Positions 48,851-57,124 of a stretch of DNA of 64,000 nt are shown here, piece by piece; position 1 is the stretch's first letter, and every line of letters starts with the position of its first letter. The stretch is from Aureibacter tunicatorum. GTDB taxonomy: Bacteria > Bacteroidota > Bacteroidia > Cytophagales > Cyclobacteriaceae. Below the pieces are notes generated by a model. It was not told the origin of the DNA, searched no databases, and saw only the letters and a list, made by a program, of their open reading frames with translations. Location of the stretch: assembly GCF_036492635.1 (NCBI RefSeq), contig NZ_AP025305.1, positions 1,674,001 through 1,738,000 on the forward strand. Direction: 5' to 3'. Both the position numbers and the translations under genes were made by a program.

Positions 48851-48897
48851 CAACTAAGTCTTCGTATGGCTCGCAGAGCTCAATATGAAGGCTTCTA
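48846..48897 (+). repeat. attC-like hairpin, family B
   Basis: AGATAACAACTAAG, TCTTCGTATGGCTC-GCA-GAGCTCAATATGAAGGC. The stem matches the other family B sites. The right-hand GTT is lost (TTCTAGC). It overlaps the stop codon of the preceding gene. Confidence 0.75.
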
Positions 48898-49161
48898 GCA
48901 TATTTTAAACTTGCGTCTTAGATGTTGTTTGAATTTTAAATCAAAATGGAATTATGAAATAGCTTTGACCTCAGCTAAACTTAGTATTTGTGTAAAGTCA
49001 CGATAATTCAAAAATTACTGAGATGATACGCATATTGTTAATTTAGGATTTAGCATAGTTTAAAATTTGATAAATTTTTTTGAAATATTATTTTTTAAAT
49101 TTAATTTTTCATTGAAATAAGTTTTTAGCCTAATAAACAGAGTTCGGTTTATTGAGGTATT
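48898..49161 (+). repeat. Spacer repeat (recombinase-tail/attI-like)
   Basis: Homologous to the spacer at 50437-50721 almost base for base (TTAGTATTTGTGTAAAG, ACTGAGATGATACGCATATTG, GATTTAGCATAG). It ends in a degenerate boundary GGTATTATGCTC, with ATT for GTT. Confidence 0.7.
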
Positions 49162-49172
49162 ATGCTCAAATT

Positions 49173-49832
49173 ATGAAAAGACCGATAAGCATACTATTCT
49201 TTATTCTGTTCAGTCATTTGATTTTTGCAGACGAGCCACCTTGTTGGTGTGAATTTTCAATTAAGTCAGATAATGGGTTATATCAAGCTGACATTGAATT
49301 TGAAAAGTCAGATTCATTAAAAGAACCGTGGGAAAGAAGATGGACTATTAAGGTTTATGATATGAAATTAGACACCAGTTTAATTTGGTCTTCAAAGTTC
49401 TTCCAAGACGGATATGGCGGAGGAGTACTTTCAAATGACGGACAGATATATGCTTATTTGAATGATTGGATTGATATGAAAGAACCACCAAATCAGGTTG
49501 TAATTTATACTCCCCAAAAGACATTTAGGTATAGTGGTAAGGATTTAGGCCTAAAACCTGACAATTATTCACATACCGTTTCTCATCAAATTTGGATGGA
49601 CGAATATGAATTAATTCCAAATAGATTCTCAGATTCGACTAATTTGAGAATTAAAACAGATGATTTTAAAGAAATACTGATTAATGTAAAATCCAGCAAA
49701 ATTGAAAACTCAATAGCAAACTCGAAGTTCGTTGAAGAACATAACATGCTAAAGAAATATGGAATAGGAATTTTAATCTTTATTGGATTGGGAATCCTTT
49801 TAATCACACTGAAAAATAAAAAAAGAGCATAA
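49173..49832 (+). CDS. Secreted protein with C-terminal membrane anchor (cassette gene)
   Basis: 219 residues from ATG 49173 (MKRPISILFF...). The upstream ATG at 49152 lies within the spacer repeat. Signal peptide 1-19 (IFADE). The extracytoplasmic domain includes EPPCWCEFSI and GYGGGVLSNDGQIYAYLNDW, and the C-terminal membrane helix is YGIGILIFIGLGILLITL followed by KNKKRA. Function unknown. Cassette ends ATTATGCTC (49159) and GAGCATAAC (49825) are complementary in 8 of 9 bases. Confidence 0.7.
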   Translation: MKRPISILFFILFSHLIFADEPPCWCEFSIKSDNGLYQADIEFEKSDSLKEPWERRWTIKVYDMKLDTSLIWSSKFFQDGYGGGVLSNDGQIYAYLNDWIDMKEPPNQVVIYTPQKTFRYSGKDLGLKPDNYSHTVSHQIWMDEYELIPNRFSDSTNLRIKTDDFKEILINVKSSKIENSIANSKFVEEHNMLKKYGIGILIFIGLGILLITLKNKKRA

Positions 49833-49897
49833 CAATGGCTAAAAAATCATGGCTACACTTCGGGACAGTCATGATTTTAGCCGGAACGCTGTAAGCA
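49825..49897 (+). repeat. attC-like hairpin, family D
   Basis: GAGCATAAC followed by GGCTAAAAAATCATG (49837) and CATGATTTTAGCC (49870), a 13-bp stem with one bulge, then GGAACGCTGTAAGC. It is unrelated in sequence to families A-C but sits in the same place and obeys the same end-pairing rule. Confidence 0.75.
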
Positions 49898-49905
49898 ACT
49901 TGATA

Positions 49906-50373
49906 ATGAACAAACTGAACTTCAATTTTATTTTTAAAGACGCATTTGATACGTTCAAAGTTTTTGAAACCATTCCAGTTGAAATAAGCGGAATTTTAAT
50001 CGAAGGTCATTCTAAAACTATATGGCAAATACTAAATCATTTGATATTATGGAGAAGGTTTCAGATACAAAAACTGAACAATTTTGACTCTAAAATTCAT
50101 TTTAATGAATCAGAATCTTGGGCGTTCGAACTAAAATCGAATAATCTGAACGAATGGACATCGAAAACGCAGGAATTCAAGAATCAAACAGAGCAAATTG
50201 AAAAAATCATATTGAATCTTAATTCATCGGATGTTGAATTAGAAGGAAAACTTAAATTAATTCAAGATTCCAGCACACATTTGTCATTTCATTTGGGAGA
50301 AATAATCTTAATTGCAAGACAAAAAAACGAATATCCGAAACCAGAAGAAATGAGTGATTTTCTGAGCGAATAA
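49906..50373 (+). CDS. DinB-like protein (cassette gene)
   Basis: 155 residues from ATG 49906 (MNKLNFNF...). A longer frame from 49849 begins within the family D hairpin and is rejected. Four-helix DinB fold: helix 2 GHSKTIWQILNHLILWRRF with a His of the metal triad in SKTIWQILNH, and a C-terminal HLSFHLGEIILIARQ with the second His pair. Such proteins are metal-dependent thiol transferases or of unknown role. Cytoplasmic. Confidence 0.8.
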   Translation: MNKLNFNFIFKDAFDTFKVFETIPVEISGILIEGHSKTIWQILNHLILWRRFQIQKLNNFDSKIHFNESESWAFELKSNNLNEWTSKTQEFKNQTEQIEKIILNLNSSDVELEGKLKLIQDSSTHLSFHLGEIILIARQKNEYPKPEEMSDFLSE

Positions 50374-50377
50374 AAAA

Positions 50378-50436
50378 TTGCTTGTAAGAACTAATTTTCG
50401 CATGGCTCGCAGAGCTCAATATGAAGGCTTCTAGCA
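50378..50436 (+). repeat. attC-like hairpin, family B
   Basis: TTGCTTGTAAGAACTAATTT, then TCGCATGGCTC-GCA-GAGCTCAATATGAAGGC. TTGCTT matches the complement of the cassette start (TAAGCAA at 49892), with a 5-bp insertion before AAC. Confidence 0.7.
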
Positions 50437-50721
50437 TATTTTAAACTTGCGTCTTAGGTGTTTTTGAATTTTAATCAAAATGGAATTATGAAACAGCTTT
50501 GACCTCAGCTAAACTTAGTATTTGTGTAAAGCCACGATAATTTAAAAATTACTGTGATGATACGTATATTGTTAATTTAGGATTTAGCATAGTTTAAAAT
50601 TTGATAAAACTGTTTGAAATGTTATTTTTTAAATTTAATTTTTCATTGAAATAAATTTTTAGCCTAATAAACAGAGTTCGTATATAGGTGAAATAAATGG
50701 TATTCGGTTTATTGGGGTGTT
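50437..50721 (+). repeat. Spacer repeat (recombinase-tail/attI-like)
   Basis: The clearest copy. TTAATTTAGGATTTAGCATAG, CTGTTTGAAATGTTATTTTT and TTGAAATAAATTTTTAGCCT align with the recombinase C-terminus and flank at 600-411 (minus) at roughly three-quarters identity by eye. Ends GTATTCGGTTTATTGGGGTG then TTGAGC. Confidence 0.8.
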
Positions 50722-50742
50722 GAGCATAATTTACATGCAGAA

Positions 50743-50931
50743 ATGAAAGGAATGAAGTTAATAGGAGTTTTATTTATTTCAATCGGACTTTGGGTGTTAT
50801 TCTATAAAGAAAGTGGGTTTCATGGTTTTGGTGGATATGTTGATAAATCTTGGGAGAATATATTGATTAGCCTAATTCTAACTGTTGCTGGAATATTTTT
50901 TATAAAAAGTAATAAGACAAATAGAAGATGA
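50743..50931 (+). CDS. Small membrane protein (cassette gene)
   Basis: 62 residues with two hydrophobic segments (LIGVLFISIGLWVLFY and ILISLILTVAGIFFI) and a basic tail (KSNKTNRR). Four base pairs before the SMI1/KNR4-like gene, so both belong to one cassette. Function unknown. Confidence 0.6.
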   Translation: MKGMKLIGVLFISIGLWVLFYKESGFHGFGGYVDKSWENILISLILTVAGIFFIKSNKTNRR

Positions 50932-50935
50932 AAAA

Positions 50936-51328
50936 ATGTCATTTCCAATAGAAGAAAAATATATAATAGAAACAGAGGTTGAATTAAATGTAAAATTCCC
51001 AACTGAATTTAAAACCCGAATGATAGAATCAAATGGTGGCGAATTGTTATCCGATGAATTTGAATTTAATTTGTATCCGTTTTTTGACAAATCTGACAGA
51101 AAAAGAATAAGTCGAACTTGCAATCACATTGGACTTGAAACTAAAAAAGCTCGCGAATGGAATGGATTTCCTGTAAATGGAATCGCAATTGGTTCAGATG
51201 GATTCGGAAACTTAATAATATTGACTCATAACGGAAAAGGAATTCTGAAAGACGAAATATACTTCTGGAATCACGAGAATGGGCAAACGCAGAAAATAGC
51301 CAAGACAATATATGAATTGGATGAATAA
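50936..51328 (+). CDS. SMI1/KNR4 (SUKH-1) family protein, putative immunity protein
   Basis: 130 residues. SUKH pattern: FPIEEKYIIETEVELNVKFPTEFKTRMIESNGGEL at the N-terminus, then GLETKKAREWNGFPVNGIAIGSDGFGNLIIL and IYFWNHENGQTQKIAKTIYEL. SUKH proteins often neutralise nuclease toxins of contact-dependent systems; no toxin gene adjoins it. The cassette starts GTTGAGCATA (50719) and ends CATGCACAAC (51333), 8 of 10 complementary. Confidence 0.85.
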   Translation: MSFPIEEKYIIETEVELNVKFPTEFKTRMIESNGGELLSDEFEFNLYPFFDKSDRKRISRTCNHIGLETKKAREWNGFPVNGIAIGSDGFGNLIILTHNGKGILKDEIYFWNHENGQTQKIAKTIYELDE

Positions 51329-51332
51329 AAAC

Positions 51333-51480
51333 CATGCACAACAAATTATAAACGTAATGCGGGGTGAAGTGAGTAATTTAAACGAAAGTGAAATAAACAG
51401 CAATAGTGGTAACTTGAAAGGAAAGTGCGTTGAAACCTGCACCACGCTTATAAGTGGCCGTTGTAGCCCATTAGTAAAAG
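51333..51480 (+). repeat. attC-like site, family C (long loop)
   Basis: CATGCACAAC, then TTATAAACGTAATGCGGGGT ... ACCTGCACCACGCTTATAAG and GGCCGTTGTAGCC. The arms pair over ~18 bp around an ~80-bp loop. Same family as 43276-43410. Confidence 0.85.
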
Positions 51481-51521
51481 TGTAATACACATTTAAAATA
51501 GTCTTTAGTAGAAACTTATCA

Positions 51522-52961
51522 ATGAAATCATTAGTATTAATCCTAAAAACTTTCACCCTGCTATCTTTGATAGGATGGAATACCAAATCATCTCCAAACA
51601 AATCTCAGGTTAATCGTAAATCTGAAGAAACATACACCAAAAAAATTGATGAATTTATAACTGAATATTATAATAATGATCAATTTAATGGTAATGTTTT
51701 GGTCGTAAAAAAGGACTCTGTTCTGTTTCAAAAATCATTTGGCTATTTATCTGTTCAACAGGAGGTTGAACTTAATAAAAATTCAATTTTTAAAATCGGA
51801 TCTATTGCTAAAGAGTTTAATGCTGTGGCTATTATGATGTTGCAAGAGCGTGGCCTATTGAACATAGATGATCCTATTTCAAAATACGAATTAAACTTAC
51901 CTGATTGGTCTAGTAAAATAACTGCAAAACATTTATTAAACTACACAAGTGGTTTGCCTAGGATTGATACAGTATCGTGGCTAAAAAATGATGATGACGC
52001 TTGGAAAGTATTAAGAGAAAGTGACACCTTACTTTTTGAACCAACATCACGTTTTCTATATGATAATTCCAATATCTTTCTACAAAGACGAATAATTGAA
52101 AAAGTATCAGGCCAATCATATGAGAAATTCATTCTGGAAAATATTGTGAAACCATTAAAAATGGAACATTCTGTTCATGTTCCAGAAGAAGGTCACCCAA
52201 ATAAAACATTCTGTTACGATAAGGATAAAAATCCTTGTCCGAAAATGGAATTTATAAGTGGTTGGTTATGGGTAACTGCAAATGATTTACATAAATGGGT
52301 TAAAGCTTTAAATGAGAATATATTAATAAGTCAAAAATCATTTGATGAATTATTAAGAAATCCATTTTTTAAGAGTACTGCTTCTTATCCTAATTATTCA
52401 ACATCTCCATCTCCTTTTGGAGAGTATTTTGAAAAATCTAGAATTCATCGACACAATGGTATATCCTATCAATTTGAATCGATTTTAATTAATGATTTAA
52501 AAAATGATCTGGTAGTAATTGTTCTTTCAAATTACAGAAACAAAGTTTGGAATTTAGGACATTCGATACATAACATTTTATTAGACAAGCCTTATAAATC
52601 AATTTATGAGGCCATAAGAATTCGAACCATTCAGGATGTGGATTCGGGTATTAAAGCCTATAGAGAATTAAAAGAAAAGCATCAAGATTTATATCAATTC
52701 GATAAACCAAGCGATCTCAATAGATTAGGATATGAGTTGTTAAGAATGGATAAAAAAGAGGAAGCTATTAAAATTTTCTTATTAGCTACTTCTGAATTTC
52801 CAAATGACGCTAATTTATTTGATAGTTTAGGTGAAGGATATTTTGAGAATGGGCAATATGATTTATCATTGTTTAACTATAAAAAATCATTGCAAATGAA
52901 CCCAGGAAACAAAAATGGCGAAGAGATGATTGAAAAGATTAATGCTATTTTAAATCAATAA
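51522..52961 (+). CDS. Serine hydrolase with TPR tail, paralogue 1 (lipobox Cys lost)
   Basis: 479 residues. Signal sequence MKSLVLILKTFTLLSLIGW: position 19 is Trp where the neighbouring paralogue has the lipobox Cys. Class C beta-lactamase-like domain with SxxK S94-I-A-K97, Y-D-N (LYDNSN) and H-N-G (RHNGISY). C-terminal ~110 residues are TPR-like (NLFDSLGEGYFENGQYDLSLFNYKKSLQMNP). Predicted periplasmic hydrolase. N- and C-terminal regions are almost identical to paralogue 2 while the middle (~75-275) diverges. The cassette starts GTTGTAGCC (51470) and ends GGCTATAAC (52964), 8 of 9. Confidence 0.88.
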   Translation: MKSLVLILKTFTLLSLIGWNTKSSPNKSQVNRKSEETYTKKIDEFITEYYNNDQFNGNVLVVKKDSVLFQKSFGYLSVQQEVELNKNSIFKIGSIAKEFNAVAIMMLQERGLLNIDDPISKYELNLPDWSSKITAKHLLNYTSGLPRIDTVSWLKNDDDAWKVLRESDTLLFEPTSRFLYDNSNIFLQRRIIEKVSGQSYEKFILENIVKPLKMEHSVHVPEEGHPNKTFCYDKDKNPCPKMEFISGWLWVTANDLHKWVKALNENILISQKSFDELLRNPFFKSTASYPNYSTSPSPFGEYFEKSRIHRHNGISYQFESILINDLKNDLVVIVLSNYRNKVWNLGHSIHNILLDKPYKSIYEAIRIRTIQDVDSGIKAYRELKEKHQDLYQFDKPSDLNRLGYELLRMDKKEEAIKIFLLATSEFPNDANLFDSLGEGYFENGQYDLSLFNYKKSLQMNPGNKNGEEMIEKINAILNQ

Positions 52962-53025
52962 CTGGCTATAACAGGAAAATATAAAGCATTGAAACGCTTG
53001 ATATTTCAAGCATTGTAACCAATTA
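52962..53025 (+). repeat. attC-like hairpin, family E
   Basis: CTGGCTATAAC, AGGAAAATATAAAGC-ATTGAAAC-GCTTGATATTT, CAAGCATTGTAACC. An 11-bp stem with one mismatch. R''-like GGCTATAAC pairs 8/9 with GTTGTAGCC at 51470. Confidence 0.7.
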
Positions 53026-53073
53026 GTAAAATTGTAATACACATTTAAAGTAGTCTTTAGTAAAAACGTATCA

Positions 53074-54507
53074 ATGAAATCATTAATATTTATCTTAAAA
53101 ACTTGCATCCTACTATCCTTTATAGGATGTAATACGAAAACATCTCAAAACAAAACTCAGGTTAATCGTAAATCTGAAAAAACATACACCAAGAAAATTG
53201 ATGAATTTATAACTGAATATTATAATAATGAACAATTTAATGGTAATGTTTTGGTCGTAAAAAAGGACTCTGTTCTGTTTCAAAAATCATTTGGTTTTAC
53301 TGATGGTACACAACAAACAAATTTAAATGACAAATCGATATTTGATATAGGTTCGATAGCAAAGCAATTTAATGCAGTCTCAATAATGATTCTTGTAGAA
53401 AGAGGTGCTATATCTTTAGATGACCCGATTTCGAAATTTGATTTAGGGCTTCCTGATTGGGCCAAAAAAGTCAAGATAAAACATTTGTTAAACTACTCTA
53501 GTGGTTTACCTCAAATCAACTACTCTAAAGTAAATAATGATGAGGATGTATTAATGGATTTGCAAAACATAAGCAGCTTACTTTTTGAACCAGGGATGAG
53601 CTTTAATTACAATAATAATAGCGTTTTTTTACAAATGAGAATTATTGAAAAAGTGACAAAGCAATCATTTAAAGATTTTGTTTCCGAAAATATTATTTTT
53701 CCTTTAAAACTTAGTAATTCTGTTTTCGACCCAAAATATGATTACCCGAATAGAACTAGATGTTTCAATTCAGACAAAGAAAATTATTCAGAACATTATT
53801 CGACTAGTGGATGGCTTTGGCTAGACATTAATGATATGTATAAATGGGTTGAAGCTTTGAATTCTAATAAATTAATATCTCAAAAATCTTTTGATGAATT
53901 ATTAAGAAATTCATTTTTTAAGAATACTGCTTCTTATCCTAATTTTTCAAAATCTTCTTCTTTAGGAGAGTATTTTGAAAAATCTAGAATTCATCGACAC
54001 AATGGTATAGCATATCAATTTGAATCAATTTTACTTAATGATTTAAAAAATGATCTGATAGTAATTGTTCTTTCAAATTACAGAAACAAAGTTTGGGATT
54101 TAGGACATTCGATACATAACATTTTATTAGACAAGCCTTATAAATCAATTTATGAGGCCATAAGAATTCAATCCATTCAGGATGTGGATTTGGGTATTAA
54201 AGCCTATAGAGAATTAAAAGAAAAGCATCAAGATTTATATCAACTCGATAAACCAAGCGAACTCAATAGATTAGGATATGAGTTGTTAAGAATGGATAAA
54301 AAAGAGGAAGCTATTAAAATTTTCTTATTAGCTACTTCTGAATTTCCAAATGACGCTAATTTATTTGATAGTTTAGGAGAAGGATATTTTGAGAATGGGC
54401 AATATGATTTATCATTGCTGAACTATAAAAAGTCATTGCAAATGAACCCAGAAAACAAAAATGGCGAAGAGATGATTGACAAGCTTAATGCTATTTTAAA
54501 TCAATAA
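53074..54507 (+). CDS. Serine hydrolase with TPR tail, paralogue 2 (lipoprotein)
   Basis: 477 residues. Lipobox FIGC (Cys19) predicts a lipoprotein. SxxK S-I-A-K (IGSIAKQF), Y-N-N (FNYNNNSVF), H-N-G (RHNGIAY) and a C-terminal TPR-like tail. The ~70-bp leader before the start codon (ATTAGTAAAA, TTGTAATACACATTTAAA) is shared with paralogue 1, indicating duplication of the whole cassette. The middle third differs strongly from paralogue 1. Confidence 0.88.
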   Translation: MKSLIFILKTCILLSFIGCNTKTSQNKTQVNRKSEKTYTKKIDEFITEYYNNEQFNGNVLVVKKDSVLFQKSFGFTDGTQQTNLNDKSIFDIGSIAKQFNAVSIMILVERGAISLDDPISKFDLGLPDWAKKVKIKHLLNYSSGLPQINYSKVNNDEDVLMDLQNISSLLFEPGMSFNYNNNSVFLQMRIIEKVTKQSFKDFVSENIIFPLKLSNSVFDPKYDYPNRTRCFNSDKENYSEHYSTSGWLWLDINDMYKWVEALNSNKLISQKSFDELLRNSFFKNTASYPNFSKSSSLGEYFEKSRIHRHNGIAYQFESILLNDLKNDLIVIVLSNYRNKVWDLGHSIHNILLDKPYKSIYEAIRIQSIQDVDLGIKAYRELKEKHQDLYQLDKPSELNRLGYELLRMDKKEEAIKIFLLATSEFPNDANLFDSLGEGYFENGQYDLSLLNYKKSLQMNPENKNGEEMIDKLNAILNQ

Positions 54508-54575
54508 CTGGTACATTAACCGTTACTATTAATTATAAAAAAACTTCGTAACAATCAGTAATAATTAATCCCCTA
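54508..54575 (+). repeat. attC-like region (variant)
   Basis: CTGGTACATTAACC followed by TTACTATTAATTAT and, after 16 nt, CAGTAATAATTAAT, an AT-rich imperfect inverted repeat between the second and third hydrolase genes. AAC (in TTAACC) is present; the right GTT is unclear. Confidence 0.5.
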
Positions 54576-54589
54576 AAAAAACATTTTCA

Positions 54590-56041
54590 ATGAAACATCA
54601 ATTTTACAGTTTAATAGTTCTTCTATTAATATTTGCATCATGCTCAAGTGGCTCAAAAAAACAATTGGATAAAATTACTATTCAATCACAACAACTAGAC
54701 TCACTTTTCAATTTCTGTTATTCAAATGGAATGTATAACGGAGCGGTTATAGTTACCAAGAATGACTCTGTCATTTATAAGAATTCATTTGGTTATGCCA
54801 ACGAAGAAAACAAAGAAAAAATAACTCCTGAATCTGTTTTTTATATTGCTTCGGTTTCGAAACAATTCACCTCAATGGGGATAATGATATTAAGCGAACA
54901 AGGCAAACTATCTTTTGACGATAAAATCGAAGATATTTTTCCTAATTATCCCGCTTACCTAAAAAATATAACCATAAGACAACTTATGACTCACACCTCG
55001 GGAATTACAGATACCGAACTTTACAAACTAAAGGACCCGAGTAATGACGATGTTTTAGAATCTATTATGAAAGGAGATTCTTTAGAACTGGAAAACGGAA
55101 AGACCTTTAGATATAGCAACACGGGATATACATTGCTTGCTTTTGTCATAGAAAAGGTATCTGGAATGCCGATTGAAGAATTCTTTGAAAAAGAGATATT
55201 TGACCCTTTAAACATGCGCCACACTACTACTTCTATAAGGCGAAAACAAAATAACATGAAAACGGTCATTGGGTACAATTGGTTGGGTAAAAATGGAGGT
55301 TATAATTCTACTGTTGTTGGAGGTGGTGGAATATATTCAACAATTAATGATTTACAAAAGTACAACAAAGCACTGAACACGAATAAACTAGTTACTAAAA
55401 ACACGCTAAATAAAGCTTTTACTAATGGACAATTAAGTGATCAAGAAAGTGATGGGTATGGCTTTGGTTGGTCTCTACGCGAAAAAGACAATAAAAAATA
55501 TGTGCAACATGATGGTTATGTACCTGGTTATCGTTCTTTTATAAAAAAGAATTTAACTGATGGCTATGATTATATCTTTTTAACAAATCATGGAGATAAA
55601 TTACCAATGAATGAGTTGATAAGCTCAATCGATAGTGTACTTGAACAATCCAAATATGTAAGACCAAAAAATCGTGTTGTCAATAAGATTTCACATGAGC
55701 TTAAAGTAAATGGCTCATCAAATTTATGTCAAAATATCAAAGATGAAATCATTAAAAATAAAGATCACTATACGATTGATGAGAACCGCATTAATTTATT
55801 AGGATATATGTATCTCAGAGATAATCAAACAAATATTGCAATAGAAATTTTTAAATTAAATACTTACTTACATCCAAATTCTGCTAACGTATGGGATAGT
55901 TTAGGTGAAGGGTATTATGAAAATGGGCAATTCGAATTATCTAAAGAAAATTATCAGAAAACGCTAGAGATGAATCCTGATAACGATAATGCAAGGGTAG
56001 TTATTGAGCGTATCGAAAAAGGACAAACTAAAAATAGCTAA
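54590..56041 (+). CDS. Serine hydrolase with TPR tail, third cassette copy (lipoprotein)
   Basis: 483 residues. Lipobox ASC (Cys18). SxxK S88-V-S-K91 (IASVSKQF), Y-S-N (RYSNTGYTLL), H-D-G (VQHDGYVPGYRS), i.e. all three canonical class C/esterase motifs. The C-terminal TPR-like tail has NVWDSLGEGYYENGQFELSKENYQK. More distant from the two preceding paralogues but of the same architecture. Third consecutive hydrolase in the array. Confidence 0.9.
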   Translation: MKHQFYSLIVLLLIFASCSSGSKKQLDKITIQSQQLDSLFNFCYSNGMYNGAVIVTKNDSVIYKNSFGYANEENKEKITPESVFYIASVSKQFTSMGIMILSEQGKLSFDDKIEDIFPNYPAYLKNITIRQLMTHTSGITDTELYKLKDPSNDDVLESIMKGDSLELENGKTFRYSNTGYTLLAFVIEKVSGMPIEEFFEKEIFDPLNMRHTTTSIRRKQNNMKTVIGYNWLGKNGGYNSTVVGGGGIYSTINDLQKYNKALNTNKLVTKNTLNKAFTNGQLSDQESDGYGFGWSLREKDNKKYVQHDGYVPGYRSFIKKNLTDGYDYIFLTNHGDKLPMNELISSIDSVLEQSKYVRPKNRVVNKISHELKVNGSSNLCQNIKDEIIKNKDHYTIDENRINLLGYMYLRDNQTNIAIEIFKLNTYLHPNSANVWDSLGEGYYENGQFELSKENYQKTLEMNPDNDNARVVIERIEKGQTKNS

Positions 56042-56098
56042 TGGCAACAACTAAGTCTTCGTATGGCCCGCAGAGTCCATTATGAAGGCTTAGTTGAC
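56040..56098 (+). repeat. attC-like hairpin, family B
   Basis: GGCAACAACTAAGTCTTCGT-ATGGCCC-GCA-GAGTCCATTATGAAGGC, then TTAGTTGACTAAAC. Standard family B stem with GTT retained. Confidence 0.8.
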
Positions 56099-56446
56099 TA
56101 AACAACCAATATCTTCTTAAAGCTCGTTCGGATCTCTGATCCTAATTATTATTCACATAATAGAGGCGAAACTTTTTAGGTTTACAACAGAATTGAAAAC
56201 CCGCTTACCTCATAGATCAACTTACGAAAAACTCTGTTGAAATAATATTTTATTGACACTAATTTGCCTCTCCCTAATATTATAATTTTTATTTGATAAT
56301 TTTAAAACTTGTAAAGTAAGGAACCCATAAGATATGTTTGATAAATGATTTTTTAAACTTAATTTTTCATATAAAATATTCGCTAAAACTAGTTAAAGGT
56401 TTCCCTACTAAAAGGAAATAAACGGAATTCGTGTTATTGGGATGTT
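56099..56446 (+). repeat. Spacer repeat, divergent long copy
   Basis: About 350 bp. The 5' half differs from other spacers, but the 3' part has ATATGTTTGATAAATGATTT, AAACTTAATTTTTCATA and ends AAACGGAATTCGTGTTATTG then GGATGTTGTAA. A promoter-like pair TTG (56309) and TATGTTTG (56333) with 21-bp spacing lies inside. Confidence 0.7.
56309..56340 (+). promoter_or_regulatory. Putative Bacteroidota promoter inside spacer
   Basis: TTG at 56309-56311 and TATGTTTG at 56333-56340, separated by 21 bp, fit the -33 TTG / -7 TAnnTTTG pattern. It points at the acetyltransferase gene 56471. Confidence 0.45.
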
Positions 56447-56470
56447 GTAATCCATTAGACAATCAAAATA

Positions 56471-56971
56471 ATGAATGATAAATTGATATTTAGAAAATTG
56501 GAAAAATCTGATTGGGAAAAAGTTTCACAGATTTATTCTGAGGGACTAGACACTGGTAATGCCACATTTGAAACGAATATACCAAGTTGGGAAAGCTGGA
56601 ATAACAGCCATCTGAATGATTGTAGGCACGTTGCAGAAATAAATGGAAAAGTTGCAGGTTGGAGCGCTCTATCGCCTGTCTCTTCACGCTGTGTCTATGG
56701 AGGCGTTGCGGAGGTTAGCGTTTATGTGTCTTCAGAATTTGAAGGACAAAAAATTGGCACCAGACTTCTTGAGAAACTAATAAAAGAAAGTGAAGCTATT
56801 GGAATTTGGACATTACAAGCGGGTATCTTTCCTGAAAATTTAGGGAGTTTGAAAATTCACAAAAGACTGGATTTTAGAGAGGTAGGCTTTCGAGAGAAAA
56901 TAGGACAATTAAATGGTGTTTGGCGAGACACAGTATTATTAGAGCGTAGAAGCAAAAAAATAGGGATTTAA
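56471..56971 (+). CDS. Phosphinothricin-acetyltransferase-like GNAT (cassette gene)
   Basis: 166 residues. Diagnostic of the Pat/Bar-like GNAT group: IYSEGLDTGNATFETNIPSWESW near the N-terminus, VAGWSALSPVSSRCVYGGVAEVSVYV, acetyl-CoA loop FEGQKIGTRLLEKLIKE, and FPENLGSLKIHKRLDFREVGFREKIG. Predicted cytoplasmic N-acetylation of phosphinothricin, methionine sulfoximine or similar amino acids. The cassette starts GTTGTAATCCATT (56444) and ends AATGCATTACAG (56974), 10 of 11 complementary. Confidence 0.88.
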   Translation: MNDKLIFRKLEKSDWEKVSQIYSEGLDTGNATFETNIPSWESWNNSHLNDCRHVAEINGKVAGWSALSPVSSRCVYGGVAEVSVYVSSEFEGQKIGTRLLEKLIKESEAIGIWTLQAGIFPENLGSLKIHKRLDFREVGFREKIGQLNGVWRDTVLLERRSKKIGI

Positions 56972-56973
56972 AA

Positions 56974-57112
56974 AATGCATTACAGAAAAATGTATAGCCA
57001 ATTGGGCATTTAGAAACGAATTAAAAGTAAAGACGTTTGTTTCGGCTAAGTGGTAAACCGAAAGTGGCCTGCTTCAACTCAACTCGACTATCCATATACA
57101 TTACGTTAACAA
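56974..57112 (+). repeat. attC-like site, long-loop variant
   Basis: AATGCATTACAG with the AAC of the R''-like box changed, left arm ATGTATAGCC and right arm CTATCCATATACAT, then TACGTTAACAAC. About 100-bp loop. Family C-like in layout but different in sequence. Confidence 0.6.
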
Positions 57113-57124
57113 CAAACTGAAAAA

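Noticed and set aside
49849-49905. N-terminal extension of the DinB-like protein
   Set aside because: This stretch is the right arm and end of the family D hairpin; the domain begins after ATG 49906.
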